Source: an uncultured Oscillospiraceae bacterium
GTDB lineage: Bacteria > Bacillota > Clostridia > Oscillospirales > Oscillospiraceae
Assembly (NCBI GenBank): GCA_910587255.1
Contig: CAJUKT010000074.1
Location: forward strand, 1-22,591
Direction: 5' to 3'
DNA length: 22,591 bases
Each line of letters starts with the position of its first letter. Within the stretch, counting starts at the first letter, position 1. The notes below the pieces were generated by a model. It worked only from the letters and a program-made list of their open reading frames with translations, was not told the DNA's origin and did no database searches. Position numbers and translations under genes: made by a program. Of this stretch, positions 15,811-22,591 are shown in pieces.

Positions 15811-16956
15811 TCACCTCACACATTGATAAACCGCCTCGCGGGCGGCGCGGTCAGCTTCAAAAATATCGTCCAACTCTGGATCGTCCAACACGGGAACCCG
15901 GTTCAACGCCGTTTCCACCAGGCGGGAAATGTCCAAAAAAGAGATCTTATCCTCTAAAAACAGGGCTACCGCCGCTTCATTGGCCCCATTGAGAATGGCA
16001 GTAGACGTGCCGCCCCGTTTGGCGCACTCCAAGGCCAGCCCCAAACAGCGGAAGGTATCTGAATCCGGCTTTTGGAAGGTCAGCGGCGGACAGGACAGCA
16101 GATCCAACGGCTTGGCGGGCCCCGGCGTCCGTTCCGGCCAGGTAAGGGCGTACTGGATGGGCAGGCACATATCCGCGCTACCCAGCTGGGCCAGAACAGC
16201 CCCGTCCTCGAACTCCACCAGGGAGTGGACAATGCTTTCACGATGCACCACAATCTGGATGCGCTCAGGCGGCATGGCATAAAGCCGCATAGCCTCAATA
16301 AATTCCAAGCCCTTATTCATCAGCGTGGCGGAATCAACGGTAATTTTGGCCCCCATGGCCCAGTTGGGGTGTCTCAGCGCCTGCTCCTTTGTGACAAGCG
16401 AAAGTTCTTTACGGCTCTTTCCATAGAACGGCCCGCCGGAAGCAGTGATGATAAGCCGTCGGACCGCTCTTCTGCTACACCCCTGAAGACATTGGAAAAT
16501 GGCGGAGTGCTCCGAGTCCACGGGAACAATCTCCGCCCCCCTCTCCTCCGCCCGCGCCATCACCAGCTCCCCGGCGCACACCAGGGTCTCCTTATTGGCC
16601 AGAGCAATGCGCTTGCCGCAGTCAATGGCAGCCAGGGTGGGCCGCAGCCCCGCCACACCCACAATGGCTGTGACCACCGTATCCGCCTCCGGCAGCGAGG
16701 CCGCCTCCAGCAACCCTTCCAGGCCGGACATAACTTTGACGCCGGTATCCGCTAAACGCACCCGCAAGTCAGCAGCTGCTTTTTCATCCACCGCCACCGC
16801 CAGCTTCGGTTTAAACTGCCGGGCCTGGGCCTCGGCCTGCTCCACGCTGCGATTTACCGTGACAGCAGCCACTTGATAGCCGCAGGCAGACGCTACCTTC
16901 AGCGTCTGCCGTCCGATAGAGCCGCTGGAGCCCAAAACAGAAATTGTTCTTTTCAT
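15811..16956 (-). CDS. dxr: 1-deoxy-D-xylulose 5-phosphate reductoisomerase
   Basis: Dxr makes methylerythritol phosphate from deoxyxylulose phosphate with NADPH, the committed MEP-pathway step. The 381-residue protein shows the nucleotide-binding loop VLGSSGSIGRQT (from residue 7), ALANKETLV, the metal and substrate segment PVDSEHSAIFQCL, and ASGGPFYG with HPNWAMGAKITVDSATLMNKG. The length matches B. subtilis Dxr. The ATG at 16956 has AGGCG upstream and lies 11 bp after the cdsA stop; the longer frame to 16986 would overlap cdsA. Confidence 0.97.
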   Translation of the reverse strand: MKRTISVLGSSGSIGRQTLKVASACGYQVAAVTVNRSVEQAEAQARQFKPKLAVAVDEKAAADLRVRLADTGVKVMSGLEGLLEAASLPEADTVVTAIVGVAGLRPTLAAIDCGKRIALANKETLVCAGELVMARAEERGAEIVPVDSEHSAIFQCLQGCSRRAVRRLIITASGGPFYGKSRKELSLVTKEQALRHPNWAMGAKITVDSATLMNKGLEFIEAMRLYAMPPERIQIVVHRESIVHSLVEFEDGAVLAQLGSADMCLPIQYALTWPERTPGPAKPLDLLSCPPLTFQKPDSDTFRCLGLALECAKRGGTSTAILNGANEAAVALFLEDKISFLDISRLVETALNRVPVLDDPELDDIFEADRAAREAVYQCVR

Positions 16957-16967
16957 GGTTTCGCCTC

Positions 16968-17792
16968 TCAAAACACCGGCAGGCATTGGACAATAAACAG
17001 CACCACCGGCCCGCAGAACATCATGCTGTCAAATCGGTCCAGCATCCCGCCGTGGCCGGGCAAAAGGTGGCCGTAGTCCTTCACACCGTACTGCCGCTTG
17101 ATGAAAGAAAATGCCAGATCACCTATTTCGGTAGCCAGGGCGCCAAACAGCCCGCAAAGCGCCAGCGGGAAAAGATCGACACCGGCCCCCGCAATCTTGC
17201 TGGCCGCAATACCGTAGAGAATGGCAAACACCACCCCAGACACAAACCCGCCGATGTACCCCTCCACACTTTTATTCGGGCTGACCTTGGTAACACCCTT
17301 GTGCCTGCCCAGGGACACTCCGGCAAAATAGGCCCCGGCATCGGTGGCAAAGGTGAGCAGCACCGCCAGCAGCACAAGATACTGCCCATGATCCATCCGC
17401 CGAAGCTCCACCAGAGCAGACAGGGCCAGCGGGATGATGACACCACCGAACAGGCAGGCCAGGACATGGGAAAAGCCAATCTTGACCCCGCCCTCATCAT
17501 AGGCCCGGATGGCGCACCAGAAGCACACCGCCGTCACCGCGAAGGACAGCAGGTTCACATAAGCCGTCCCCAGTCCGGCCCAGCTCCCAAAGGGCAGCAG
17601 GGCGGCAGTCAGAATGGTGACCACCCGCATCGGCATGGTGACCTTCTCCCCTCCCACCGCCCGAAGCAGCTCAAACGCGGCCATAGCCGAAATAAAGCAC
17701 ACCAGCGCCGTCCATGCCAGCGGAGGCGGCACCAGCATGATCCACAGCATGGCGGGCATTAAAATTACCGCTACAATGATTCGTTTCGCCAT
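16968..17792 (-). CDS. cdsA: Phosphatidate cytidylyltransferase
   Basis: CdsA makes CDP-diacylglycerol from phosphatidic acid and CTP at the membrane, feeding phospholipid synthesis. The 274-residue protein has repeated hydrophobic helices (for example VAVILMPAMLWIMLVPPPLAW) and the C-terminal family signature SFIKRQYGVKD...LPGHGGMLDRFDS. The ATG at 17792 lies one base after the uppS stop, with GGAGGTG 6 bp upstream, so it is tightly coupled to uppS. An in-frame extension to 18005 runs antisense-like through uppS and is not real. Confidence 0.96.
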   Translation of the reverse strand: MAKRIIVAVILMPAMLWIMLVPPPLAWTALVCFISAMAAFELLRAVGGEKVTMPMRVVTILTAALLPFGSWAGLGTAYVNLLSFAVTAVCFWCAIRAYDEGGVKIGFSHVLACLFGGVIIPLALSALVELRRMDHGQYLVLLAVLLTFATDAGAYFAGVSLGRHKGVTKVSPNKSVEGYIGGFVSGVVFAILYGIAASKIAGAGVDLFPLALCGLFGALATEIGDLAFSFIKRQYGVKDYGHLLPGHGGMLDRFDSMMFCGPVVLFIVQCLPVF

Positions 17793-17793
17793 G

Positions 17794-18540
17794 TCACACA
17801 CCTCCATACCGGCGGGAGCGGTGCTGATAGGCCGCCAGGGCCCGCAGCAGCTCCTCTTTGGTGAAGTCGGGCCAGAGCACATCGGTGAAGTAGAATTCCG
17901 CGTAGGCGGACTGCCAGACCAGAAAATTAGATGTTCGGATTTCCCCGCTGGGCCGGATGATGAGATCCGGATCGGGCACCCCGGCGGAATAGAGGTACTT
18001 GCCAAAAGCCTCCTCTGTCAAGTGCCCTGGGTCTGCCCTGCCTTCCACGCAGTCCAACGCAAACGCCTTGGCTGCCCGCACCAGCTCATCCCGGCCCCCG
18101 TAGTTCAGACAAATATTCACCTGGCAGCCATCGTAACCCTTGGATATCTCCTCCGTCTTCCGGCACAGGTCCTGGAGATGGGGCGCAAGAGGAGACAAAT
18201 CACCGAAAAAGGCCATCTTCACCTTGTCTCTGGCCATGGTCTCAATGGCCTCATGGAGATACTTTTCCAGCAGCTTCATAATGGCCGCCACCTCATCGGG
18301 AGGCCGCTTCCAGTTCTCGGTGGAAAAAGCGTACACCGTCAGATACTCTAGCCCCAGCTCCTTGGCAAAGGTGGCTATGGTCCGAAAGGTCTCCGCCCCG
18401 GCCGCGTGGCCGGCCTTGCGGGGCAGGCCGCGGCTTTTGGCCCAGCGGCCGTTCCCGTCCATGATGATGGCCACATGACGGGGCAGGCGGTCCAAATCAA
18501 CCTGGGGTTTCTCCGCCCGGCGGCGGCGAAGGAAAGCCAT
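17794..18540 (-). CDS. uppS: Undecaprenyl diphosphate synthase
   Basis: UppS condenses isopentenyl diphosphate units onto farnesyl diphosphate to make the C55 carrier for cell-wall synthesis. The 248-residue protein has the cis-prenyltransferase blocks HVAIIMDGNGRWA (Asp28), YAFSTENWKRP, LNYGGRDE, and IRPSGEIRTSNF with FYFTDVLWPDF. ATG 18540 has AGGATGG 6 bp upstream; a GTG two codons earlier is possible. It follows frr after an unusually large 268-bp gap and is the first of a tightly packed group uppS-cdsA-dxr-rseP-ispG. Confidence 0.97.
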   Translation of the reverse strand: MAFLRRRRAEKPQVDLDRLPRHVAIIMDGNGRWAKSRGLPRKAGHAAGAETFRTIATFAKELGLEYLTVYAFSTENWKRPPDEVAAIMKLLEKYLHEAIETMARDKVKMAFFGDLSPLAPHLQDLCRKTEEISKGYDGCQVNICLNYGGRDELVRAAKAFALDCVEGRADPGHLTEEAFGKYLYSAGVPDPDLIIRPSGEIRTSNFLVWQSAYAEFYFTDVLWPDFTKEELLRALAAYQHRSRRYGGV

Positions 18541-18808
18541 ATACACCCATCCTAACTTAATTAAGAACCCATACCAATCGCCTCAGCGCACATCCTTGCG
18601 GACAGGAAACACCATCGCGGCCAAAAAAATCTCCCAATACACGAAAGCATCCCTGTGATTGCCTGCCTTGCCGGCAGCCATTCCGGCTCGCAAATAATGT
18701 GGTACAGCTTCTAACTTTATTGATATTATTGGCAAAAAAGAACCAGGCCATAAGCCTCCAAACAGCACACAAGGGGGGCGCGCCCCCCTTGCCATGCGCT
18801 CAGCCGCT
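18541..18808. other. frr-uppS intergenic region
   Basis: Not a typical tight operon junction. It holds a 20-bp perfect palindrome just after frr, then AT-rich sequence. A 64-codon minus-strand frame (18751 down to 18560) has TTTGGAGG three bases before its ATG, but its Cys/Arg-rich composition looks like chance translation. I found no clean sigma-A promoter for uppS. Confidence 0.5.
18771..18790. terminator. Perfect GC-rich palindrome after frr
   Basis: AAGGGGGGCGCGCCCCCCTT can fold into an 8-bp stem with a CGCG loop, 18 bases after the end of frr on the minus strand. There is no clear T-tract behind it (GTGTGCTGTTTGG), so it may act as a weak terminator, an RNA 3'-end stabiliser or a processing site. 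Confidence 0.45.
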
Positions 18809-19363
18809 TCAGACCGCCATCAATTCCTTTTCCTTGGCGGCAGTGAGGGCGTCGATCTCCTTGCACCGCTTGTCTGTCAGCTCCTGAAGCTCCTTTTCGC
18901 TCTCCTTGCGGTCATCCTCGGTGATTTCCGACTTCTTTTCCATGGACTTCAGGGCGTCCATGGCGTCCCGGCGGATGTTGCGGATGGCCACTTTACCGCC
19001 CTCGCCATACTTGCGCACCTGCTTGGTAAGCTCCATGCGGCGCTCCTCGGTGAGCTGGGGGAAAGCCAGGCGGATAACCCGGCCGTCATTTTGGGGGTTG
19101 ATGCCCAGATCGGAGGTCTGGATGGCCTTCTCAATGGCCTTGAGGACACTGCCGTCCCAGGGCTGAATCTGGAGAGTGCGGGGATCGGGGGTAGAGATGC
19201 TGGCCACCTGCTGGATGGGGGTGGGCGTGCCGTAATACTCTACCTGGATACGGTCCAGCACGCCAGCGTTGGCCCGGCCTGCCCGGACGCTGGCAAAGTC
19301 GCCCTTTACCGATTCGATGGTCTTGCTCATCTTCACATCGTAGGTCTTGCAGAAATCAGTCAT
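18809..19363 (-). CDS. frr: Ribosome recycling factor
   Basis: Frr splits post-termination ribosomes together with EF-G. The 184-residue protein has the standard length and blocks: ESVKGDFASVRAGRANAGVLD, IQQVASISTPDPRTLQIQPWD, LGINPQNDGRVIRLAFPQLTEERR, and a C-terminal Lys/Glu-rich helix. The ATG overlaps the pyrH stop by 8 bp, with AGGAGGAAAGG upstream, so it is co-translated with pyrH. It is followed by the palindrome at 18771-18790. Confidence 0.98.
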   Translation of the reverse strand: MTDFCKTYDVKMSKTIESVKGDFASVRAGRANAGVLDRIQVEYYGTPTPIQQVASISTPDPRTLQIQPWDGSVLKAIEKAIQTSDLGINPQNDGRVIRLAFPQLTEERRMELTKQVRKYGEGGKVAIRNIRRDAMDALKSMEKKSEITEDDRKESEKELQELTDKRCKEIDALTAAKEKELMAV

Positions 19364-20093
19364 GATCCTTTCCTCCTATATCTTTCACAATTGTGCCTAT
19401 TTTCTCCCCGTGCACCACACGGAGGATGTTTTCCGGGTCCTTCAGTGCAAACAGGATGATGGGGATGTTGTTGTCCATGCACAGAGACGTGGCGGTGGAG
19501 TCCATCACGCCCAGGTGGCGGGCCAGCACGTCGTCGTAAGTGATGCTGTCGTACTTTACCGCCTCCGGGTCCTTCAAGGGGTCGGCGCTGTACACCCCGT
19601 CCACGTTTTTGGCCAGCAGGATAATGTCCGCGTTGATTTCCGCCGCTCGGAGCACCGCCGCCGTATCGGTGGAGAAAAACGGACTGCCGGTGCCACAGCC
19701 AAAGATGACCACTCTGCCCTTCTCCAAATGCCGGACAGCCCGGGAACGGATATACGGCTCGGCGATGGATTTCATTTCAATGGCGGTCTGTACCCGCACG
19801 TCCACCCCCTTGTTTTCCAGCACGTCGGCCAGCGCCAGGCAGTTGATCGCGGTAGCCAGCATCCCCATATGGTCGGCCCGGGTGCGGTTGCTCATCCCGC
19901 GGCCGTCCTTCAGGCCCCGCCAGAAATTGCCGCCGCCCACCACAATGCCAACCTGCACCCCCTCGCCAGCGCAGCGGGCCACCACATCGCACACCTTTTC
20001 AATAACATCAAAGTCCAGGCCCCGGCCCGCCTGACCGCCCAGTGCCTCGCCGCTGACCTTCAGCAGCACACGCTTATACTTCAACTCCCCCAT
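19356..20093 (-). CDS. pyrH: UMP kinase
   Basis: PyrH phosphorylates UMP to UDP, the entry to UTP and CTP synthesis. The 245-residue protein has RVLLKVSGEALGG at the N-terminus, GIVVGGGNFWRG, the SNRTRADHMGMLATAIN segment, IFGCGTGSPFFSTDTAAVLRA, and the DGVYSADP motif. ATG 20093 lies 9 bp after GGGGAGG; an ATG at 20102 directly abuts that site and is less likely. It heads the minus-strand gene series and faces away from the PRC-barrel gene and rpsB, whereas in B. subtilis it follows tsf. Confidence 0.97.
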   Translation of the reverse strand: MGELKYKRVLLKVSGEALGGQAGRGLDFDVIEKVCDVVARCAGEGVQVGIVVGGGNFWRGLKDGRGMSNRTRADHMGMLATAINCLALADVLENKGVDVRVQTAIEMKSIAEPYIRSRAVRHLEKGRVVIFGCGTGSPFFSTDTAAVLRAAEINADIILLAKNVDGVYSADPLKDPEAVKYDSITYDDVLARHLGVMDSTATSLCMDNNIPIILFALKDPENILRVVHGEKIGTIVKDIGGKDHD

Positions 20094-20144
20094 AGCATGC
20101 ATCCTCCCCGTCTCAAATTCACGTCCTACCTATGCTTAAGTGGT

Positions 20145-20173
20145 ATTATACTGGAAAATACTCCTCTTGCATA
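20145..20173 (-). promoter_or_regulatory. Possible pyrH-frr promoter
   Basis: A perfect TATAAT (minus strand, 20145-20150) lies about 50 bp before the pyrH start; the -35 region at 17-bp spacing is TATGCA, a poor match. The call rests on the -10 box and position. Confidence 0.4.
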
Positions 20174-20271
20174 GGGGGGAAATGAAAATTTTCCGTGTAT
20201 TTTTCCCCGGCGCGGATTGAAGGGCCTTCTCTCTTCATACATTGATGGCAAAGGACAAAGGAGGGTATACT

Positions 20272-20538
20272 ATGATTTGCCGCATCGCCGACCTGCAATA
20301 TAAGGAAGTGATCGACATCGCCGACGGCACACGGTACGGATTCGTGGGCGACGTGGAACTGGACCCCGAGCGCGGCGCGATACAGAGCATCGTGGTACGG
20401 GGGCAGCCCCGCCTGCTGGGGCTGCTGGGCCGTGAGGCGGACGCCGTATTCCCCTGGTCCGCCGTCAAGCGCTTTGGGACGGACATTATCTTAGTGGACG
20501 GCGCTGCCGCAGACAGCCGCCAGCGCAGAAACCGCTGA
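20272..20538 (+). CDS. YlmC/YmxH-type PRC-barrel protein
   Basis: An 88-residue protein consisting of one PRC-barrel domain: MICRIADLQYKEVIDIADGTRYGFVGDVELD, then SIVVRGQ...LLGREADAVFPWSAVKRFGTDIILV. This pattern is that of the YlmC/YmxH family found in spore-forming Firmicutes, whose molecular role is poorly known; the name of the family links it to sporulation. The ATG at 20272 follows AAAGGAGG by 7 bp; an upstream in-frame ATG at 20242 has no such site. It lies between the divergent pyrH and rpsB units. The C-terminal tail is Arg-rich (DSRQRRNR). Confidence 0.88.
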   Translation: MICRIADLQYKEVIDIADGTRYGFVGDVELDPERGAIQSIVVRGQPRLLGLLGREADAVFPWSAVKRFGTDIILVDGAAADSRQRRNR

Positions 20539-20567
20539 CTTTTTCCCAAGAAATTGTTGAAAAACAC

Positions 20568-20596
20568 TTGCGCTCCCCTATCTCTTGTGGTAAAAT
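20568..20596 (+). promoter_or_regulatory. rpsB-tsf promoter
   Basis: TTGCGC (20568-20573), exactly 17 bp, TAAAAT (20591-20596), about 110 bp upstream of the rpsB start. The predicted transcript would carry a leader of about 100 nt with a hairpin. Confidence 0.75.
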
Positions 20597-20622
20597 ATCC
20601 AGGCATTCCGCACGAGAGCCGA

Positions 20623-20660
20623 TTTTTCGCCCGGTGCTTTCCATGAAAGTGGGCGGGAAA
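20623..20660 (+). promoter_or_regulatory. Hairpin in the rpsB leader
   Basis: TTTTTCGCCC (20623-20632) pairs with GGGCGGGAAA (20651-20660), including two G-U pairs; after a three-base bulge, GCTTTC (20636-20641) pairs with GAAAGT (20645-20650) around a CAT loop. The structure is followed by two purine-rich sites, CGGAGG and CAGGAGG. It could be a feedback site for S2, as ribosomal protein leaders often are, but I do not recognise it as a known family. Confidence 0.55.
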
Positions 20661-20705
20661 AATGAAGTTTTCGGAGGTAAAACCAAAAAACAGGAGGAAA
20701 AAACA

Positions 20706-21437
20706 ATGGCAGTCGTATCTATGAAGCAGCTGCTGGAGGCCGGCGTACACTTCGGCCACCAGACCCGCAGGTGGAACCCCAAAATGGCCACCTACATCTA
20801 CACGGAGCGCAACGGCATCTATATTATCGACCTGCAAAAGACCGTGAAGAAGCTGGAGGAGGCTTATAACTTCGTCAAGGATCTGTCCGGCAACGGCCAG
20901 TCCCTGCTGTTCGTGGGCACCAAGAAGCAGGCCCAGGACGCCATCCGCGAGGAGGCCGCACGCTGCGGCATGTACTATGTCAACGCCCGCTGGCTGGGCG
21001 GCATGATGACCAATTTCAAGACCATGCGCACCCGCGTGGACCGTCTGAACCAGCTGAAAAAGATGCAGGAGGACGGCACCTTCGACATGCTTCCCAAAAA
21101 GGAAGTCATGAAGCTGCTGGGCGAGATCTCCAAGCTGGAGAAGTACCTGGGCGGCGTAGTGGAGATGAAGCGCCTCCCCGGCGCGCTGTTCGTGGTGGAT
21201 CCCCGCAAGGAGCGCAACGCCATCAACGAGGCCCGCAAGCTGAACATCCCCATCGTGGCCATCGTGGACACCAACTGCGACCCGGACGAGATTGATTATG
21301 TCATCCCCGGCAATGACGACGCCATCCGCGCCATCAAACTGATCTCTTCCGTCATGGCAAACGCCGTACAGGAAGGCCGCCAGGGCGTGGACGCCGCCCC
21401 CGCTCCTGAAAAGGCTGAGGAGCCCGCCGCTGAGTAA
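20706..21437 (+). CDS. rpsB: 30S ribosomal protein S2
   Basis: S2 belongs to the small-subunit back side and binds late in assembly. The 243-residue protein begins MAVVSMKQLLEAGVHFGHQTRRWNPKM and shows IYTERNGIYIIDLQKT, FVGTKKQAQDAI, RWLGGMMTNF, PGALFVVDPRKERNAINEARKLNIP and DTNCDPDEIDYVIPGNDDAIRAIKL, all standard for S2. The C-terminus is Ala/Glu/Pro-rich. The ATG at 20706 follows CAGGAGG; in-frame starts further up fall in the leader hairpin. It is followed by a GC-rich hairpin and tsf. Confidence 0.98.
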   Translation: MAVVSMKQLLEAGVHFGHQTRRWNPKMATYIYTERNGIYIIDLQKTVKKLEEAYNFVKDLSGNGQSLLFVGTKKQAQDAIREEAARCGMYYVNARWLGGMMTNFKTMRTRVDRLNQLKKMQEDGTFDMLPKKEVMKLLGEISKLEKYLGGVVEMKRLPGALFVVDPRKERNAINEARKLNIPIVAIVDTNCDPDEIDYVIPGNDDAIRAIKLISSVMANAVQEGRQGVDAAPAPEKAEEPAAE

Positions 21438-21467
21438 GCCCTCTCCCCTTTTTACTGTGGTTCTACA

Positions 21468-21500
21468 GCGCCCGCCCGAGGCGGGCGGGCGCTTCCTTAT
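21468..21500 (+). terminator. Hairpin between rpsB and tsf (attenuator-like)
   Basis: GCGCCCGCCC (21468-21477) pairs perfectly with GGGCGGGCGC (21483-21492) around a five-base loop, followed by TTCCTTATTT. Placed between two genes normally made together, it probably lowers read-through into tsf or marks an RNA 3' end rather than stopping transcription fully. I see no obvious separate tsf promoter in the remaining 30 bp. Confidence 0.65.
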
Positions 21501-21531
21501 TTACAAAATTGATTTTTGGAGGTAACGACAA

Positions 21532-22443
21532 ATGGCAATTACTGCTCAGGATGTAAAGGCCCTGCGGGAAATGACCGGCGTGGGTATGATGGACTGTAAG
21601 AAGGCCCTGGCCGCCTCTGACGGCGACATGGACAAGGCCGTTGAATGGCTGCGGGAGAAGGGACTGGCCGCTTCCGCTAAGAAGGCCGGCCGCATCGCTG
21701 CCGAGGGCATGGCTTACGCCTGCGTCATCGACGGCGTGGGCGTTGTTGTTGAGGTCAACGCTGAGACCGACTTTGTGGGCAAGAATGAAAAGTTTGTGGA
21801 CTTTGTAAAAGGCGTAGCCTCCACCGTGGCTGCCTGCGCCCCCGCCGATCTGGACGCGCTGATGGAGTGCAAGTATAGCGGCACCGACCTGACCGTCACA
21901 CAGCAGCAGCAGGAAATGGTGCTGGTCATCGGCGAAAACATCAAGGTCCGCCGCTTCGCCCGCTTTGCCGACGGCACTTCCGTCCCCTATATCCACGCCG
22001 GCGGCAAGATCGGCGTGCTGGTTAATCTGGAGGTTACCGGCGGCATTGATGCCACCGAGATCGGTAAGGACATGGCCATGCAGATTGCGGCGCTGAATCC
22101 CCGCTTCCTGGACAAGAGCCAGGTCACCCAGGACGTGCTGGACGAGGAAAAGAAGATCCTCTTAGCCCAGATGGATAACGATCCCAAGATGGCCAGCAAA
22201 CCCGCCCAGGTTAAGGAAAAGATCGTTGAGGGCAAGCTTAATAAGTTCTATGCCGAGAACTGCCTGCTTCAGCAGACCTTTGTCAAGGACAACGACGTCA
22301 CTGTGGAGCAGTATATGAACGCCGCAGCTAAGAAGCTGGGCGGCGCCATCACCCTGAAGGACGCCGTGCGTTTTGAGAAGGGTGAGGGCATTGAGAAGAA
22401 GCAGGAGAACTTCGCTGAGGAGATTGCCAAGCTGGCGCAGTAA
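21532..22443 (+). CDS. tsf: Elongation factor Ts
   Basis: EF-Ts is the nucleotide exchange factor for EF-Tu. The 303-residue protein starts with the UBA-like domain (MAITAQDVKALREMTGVGMMDCKKAL...GDMDKAVEWLREKGL), followed by the core with the EF-Tu contact motif NAETDFVGKNEKF, the YIHAGGKIGVLVNLEV block and DMAMQIAALNPRFL. It is close to the Firmicutes length (about 293). ATG 21532 follows TTTTGGAGG by 9 bp. Confidence 0.98.
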   Translation: MAITAQDVKALREMTGVGMMDCKKALAASDGDMDKAVEWLREKGLAASAKKAGRIAAEGMAYACVIDGVGVVVEVNAETDFVGKNEKFVDFVKGVASTVAACAPADLDALMECKYSGTDLTVTQQQQEMVLVIGENIKVRRFARFADGTSVPYIHAGGKIGVLVNLEVTGGIDATEIGKDMAMQIAALNPRFLDKSQVTQDVLDEEKKILLAQMDNDPKMASKPAQVKEKIVEGKLNKFYAENCLLQQTFVKDNDVTVEQYMNAAAKKLGGAITLKDAVRFEKGEGIEKKQENFAEEIAKLAQ

Positions 22444-22508
22444 TTTTCGCTGTTCTCGTCATTCCAATCTTGAACATGTTTTCACTCAAATAACACCCCG
22501 AAAAAGGG

Positions 22509-22539
22509 GCTCAGGAATTCGTTCCTGGGCTCTTTTTTT
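22509..22539 (+). terminator. Intrinsic terminator of rpsB-tsf
   Basis: GCTCAGGAA (22509-22517) pairs with TTCCTGGGC (22522-22530) around a TTCG loop and is followed by TC and seven T residues. A smaller CCCC/GGGG stem precedes it at 22496-22508. It lies 65 bp after the tsf stop. Confidence 0.92.
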
Positions 22540-22591
22540 GTGCGCACCCCCGGGCAAAGCCCCCGCCATCCCCTCATTCTCTCTCCTTCGG

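Noticed and set aside
18560..18751. 64-codon gene between frr and uppS
   Set aside because: Although GGAGG precedes the ATG, the spacing is short and the Cys/Arg-rich peptide resembles no family; kept only as part of the intergenic description.
20248..20271. TTGATG-18 bp-TATACT as promoter of the PRC-barrel gene
   Set aside because: The boxes overlap the ribosome binding site and touch the start codon, so a transcript from it would lack the ribosome binding site; probably coincidence.
20662..20724. 20-codon leader peptide overlapping the rpsB start
   Set aside because: It has no good ribosome binding site, and its Lys/Arg-rich content comes from the purine-rich leader; likely chance.

Overview
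The window looks like a piece of chromosome from a fairly high-GC, Gram-positive, endospore-lineage Clostridia member (Oscillospiraceae/Flavonifractor-like is my best guess). The reasons are a PolC-type DNA polymerase III in the pyrH-frr-uppS-cdsA-dxr-rseP-ispG-polC order, a YlmC/YmxH-type PRC-barrel gene, strong GGAGG ribosome binding sites, and Tn4451/Tn5397-type mobile-element genes. It has two parts: a mobile, compositionally mixed left third (1 to about 8.46 kb) and a core housekeeping right two thirds.

Mobile part. A Tn4451-like integrative mobilizable element (IME 'A') carries, on the minus strand, mobC - MOBP-type relaxase - a small TnpW-like protein - a large serine recombinase. That recombinase is cut off after about 62 residues, just behind its catalytic N-terminal block. 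The cut is where a second element ('B') begins: the window opens inside B's own large serine recombinase, whose last ~330 residues are present, followed by a 20-bp imperfect inverted repeat that touches the breakpoint. Upstream of mobC lies about 0.8 kb of palindrome-rich DNA that is probably the transfer origin region. To its right on the plus strand is the cargo: a 919-residue MmeI-family (Type IIL) restriction-modification fusion enzyme whose target-recognition part is a sharply AT-rich insert in an otherwise GC-rich gene, followed by a DUF5677-like gene with a possible ACG start. A strong hairpin separates this from tnpV on the minus strand, which abuts the 3' end of polC.

Core part. On the minus strand, read right to left: pyrH, frr, (268-bp gap), uppS, cdsA, dxr, rseP, ispG, a small DUF7674-like gene, a GNAT acetyltransferase and polC. 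These provide UMP kinase, ribosome recycling, undecaprenyl-PP synthesis, CDP-diacylglycerol synthesis, two MEP isoprenoid enzymes, a site-2 protease and the replicative polymerase. Divergently on the plus strand are the PRC-barrel gene, rpsB with a clear promoter and structured leader, a GC-rich hairpin, tsf, and a strong terminator. In Bacillus subtilis rpsB-tsf are co-directional with pyrH-frr; here the cluster is split and faces outward.

The most interesting signals are the nested interruption of the IME's own recombinase, the target-recognition swap in the MmeI-like enzyme, and its pairing with an uncharacterised DUF5677-like gene on a mobile element.
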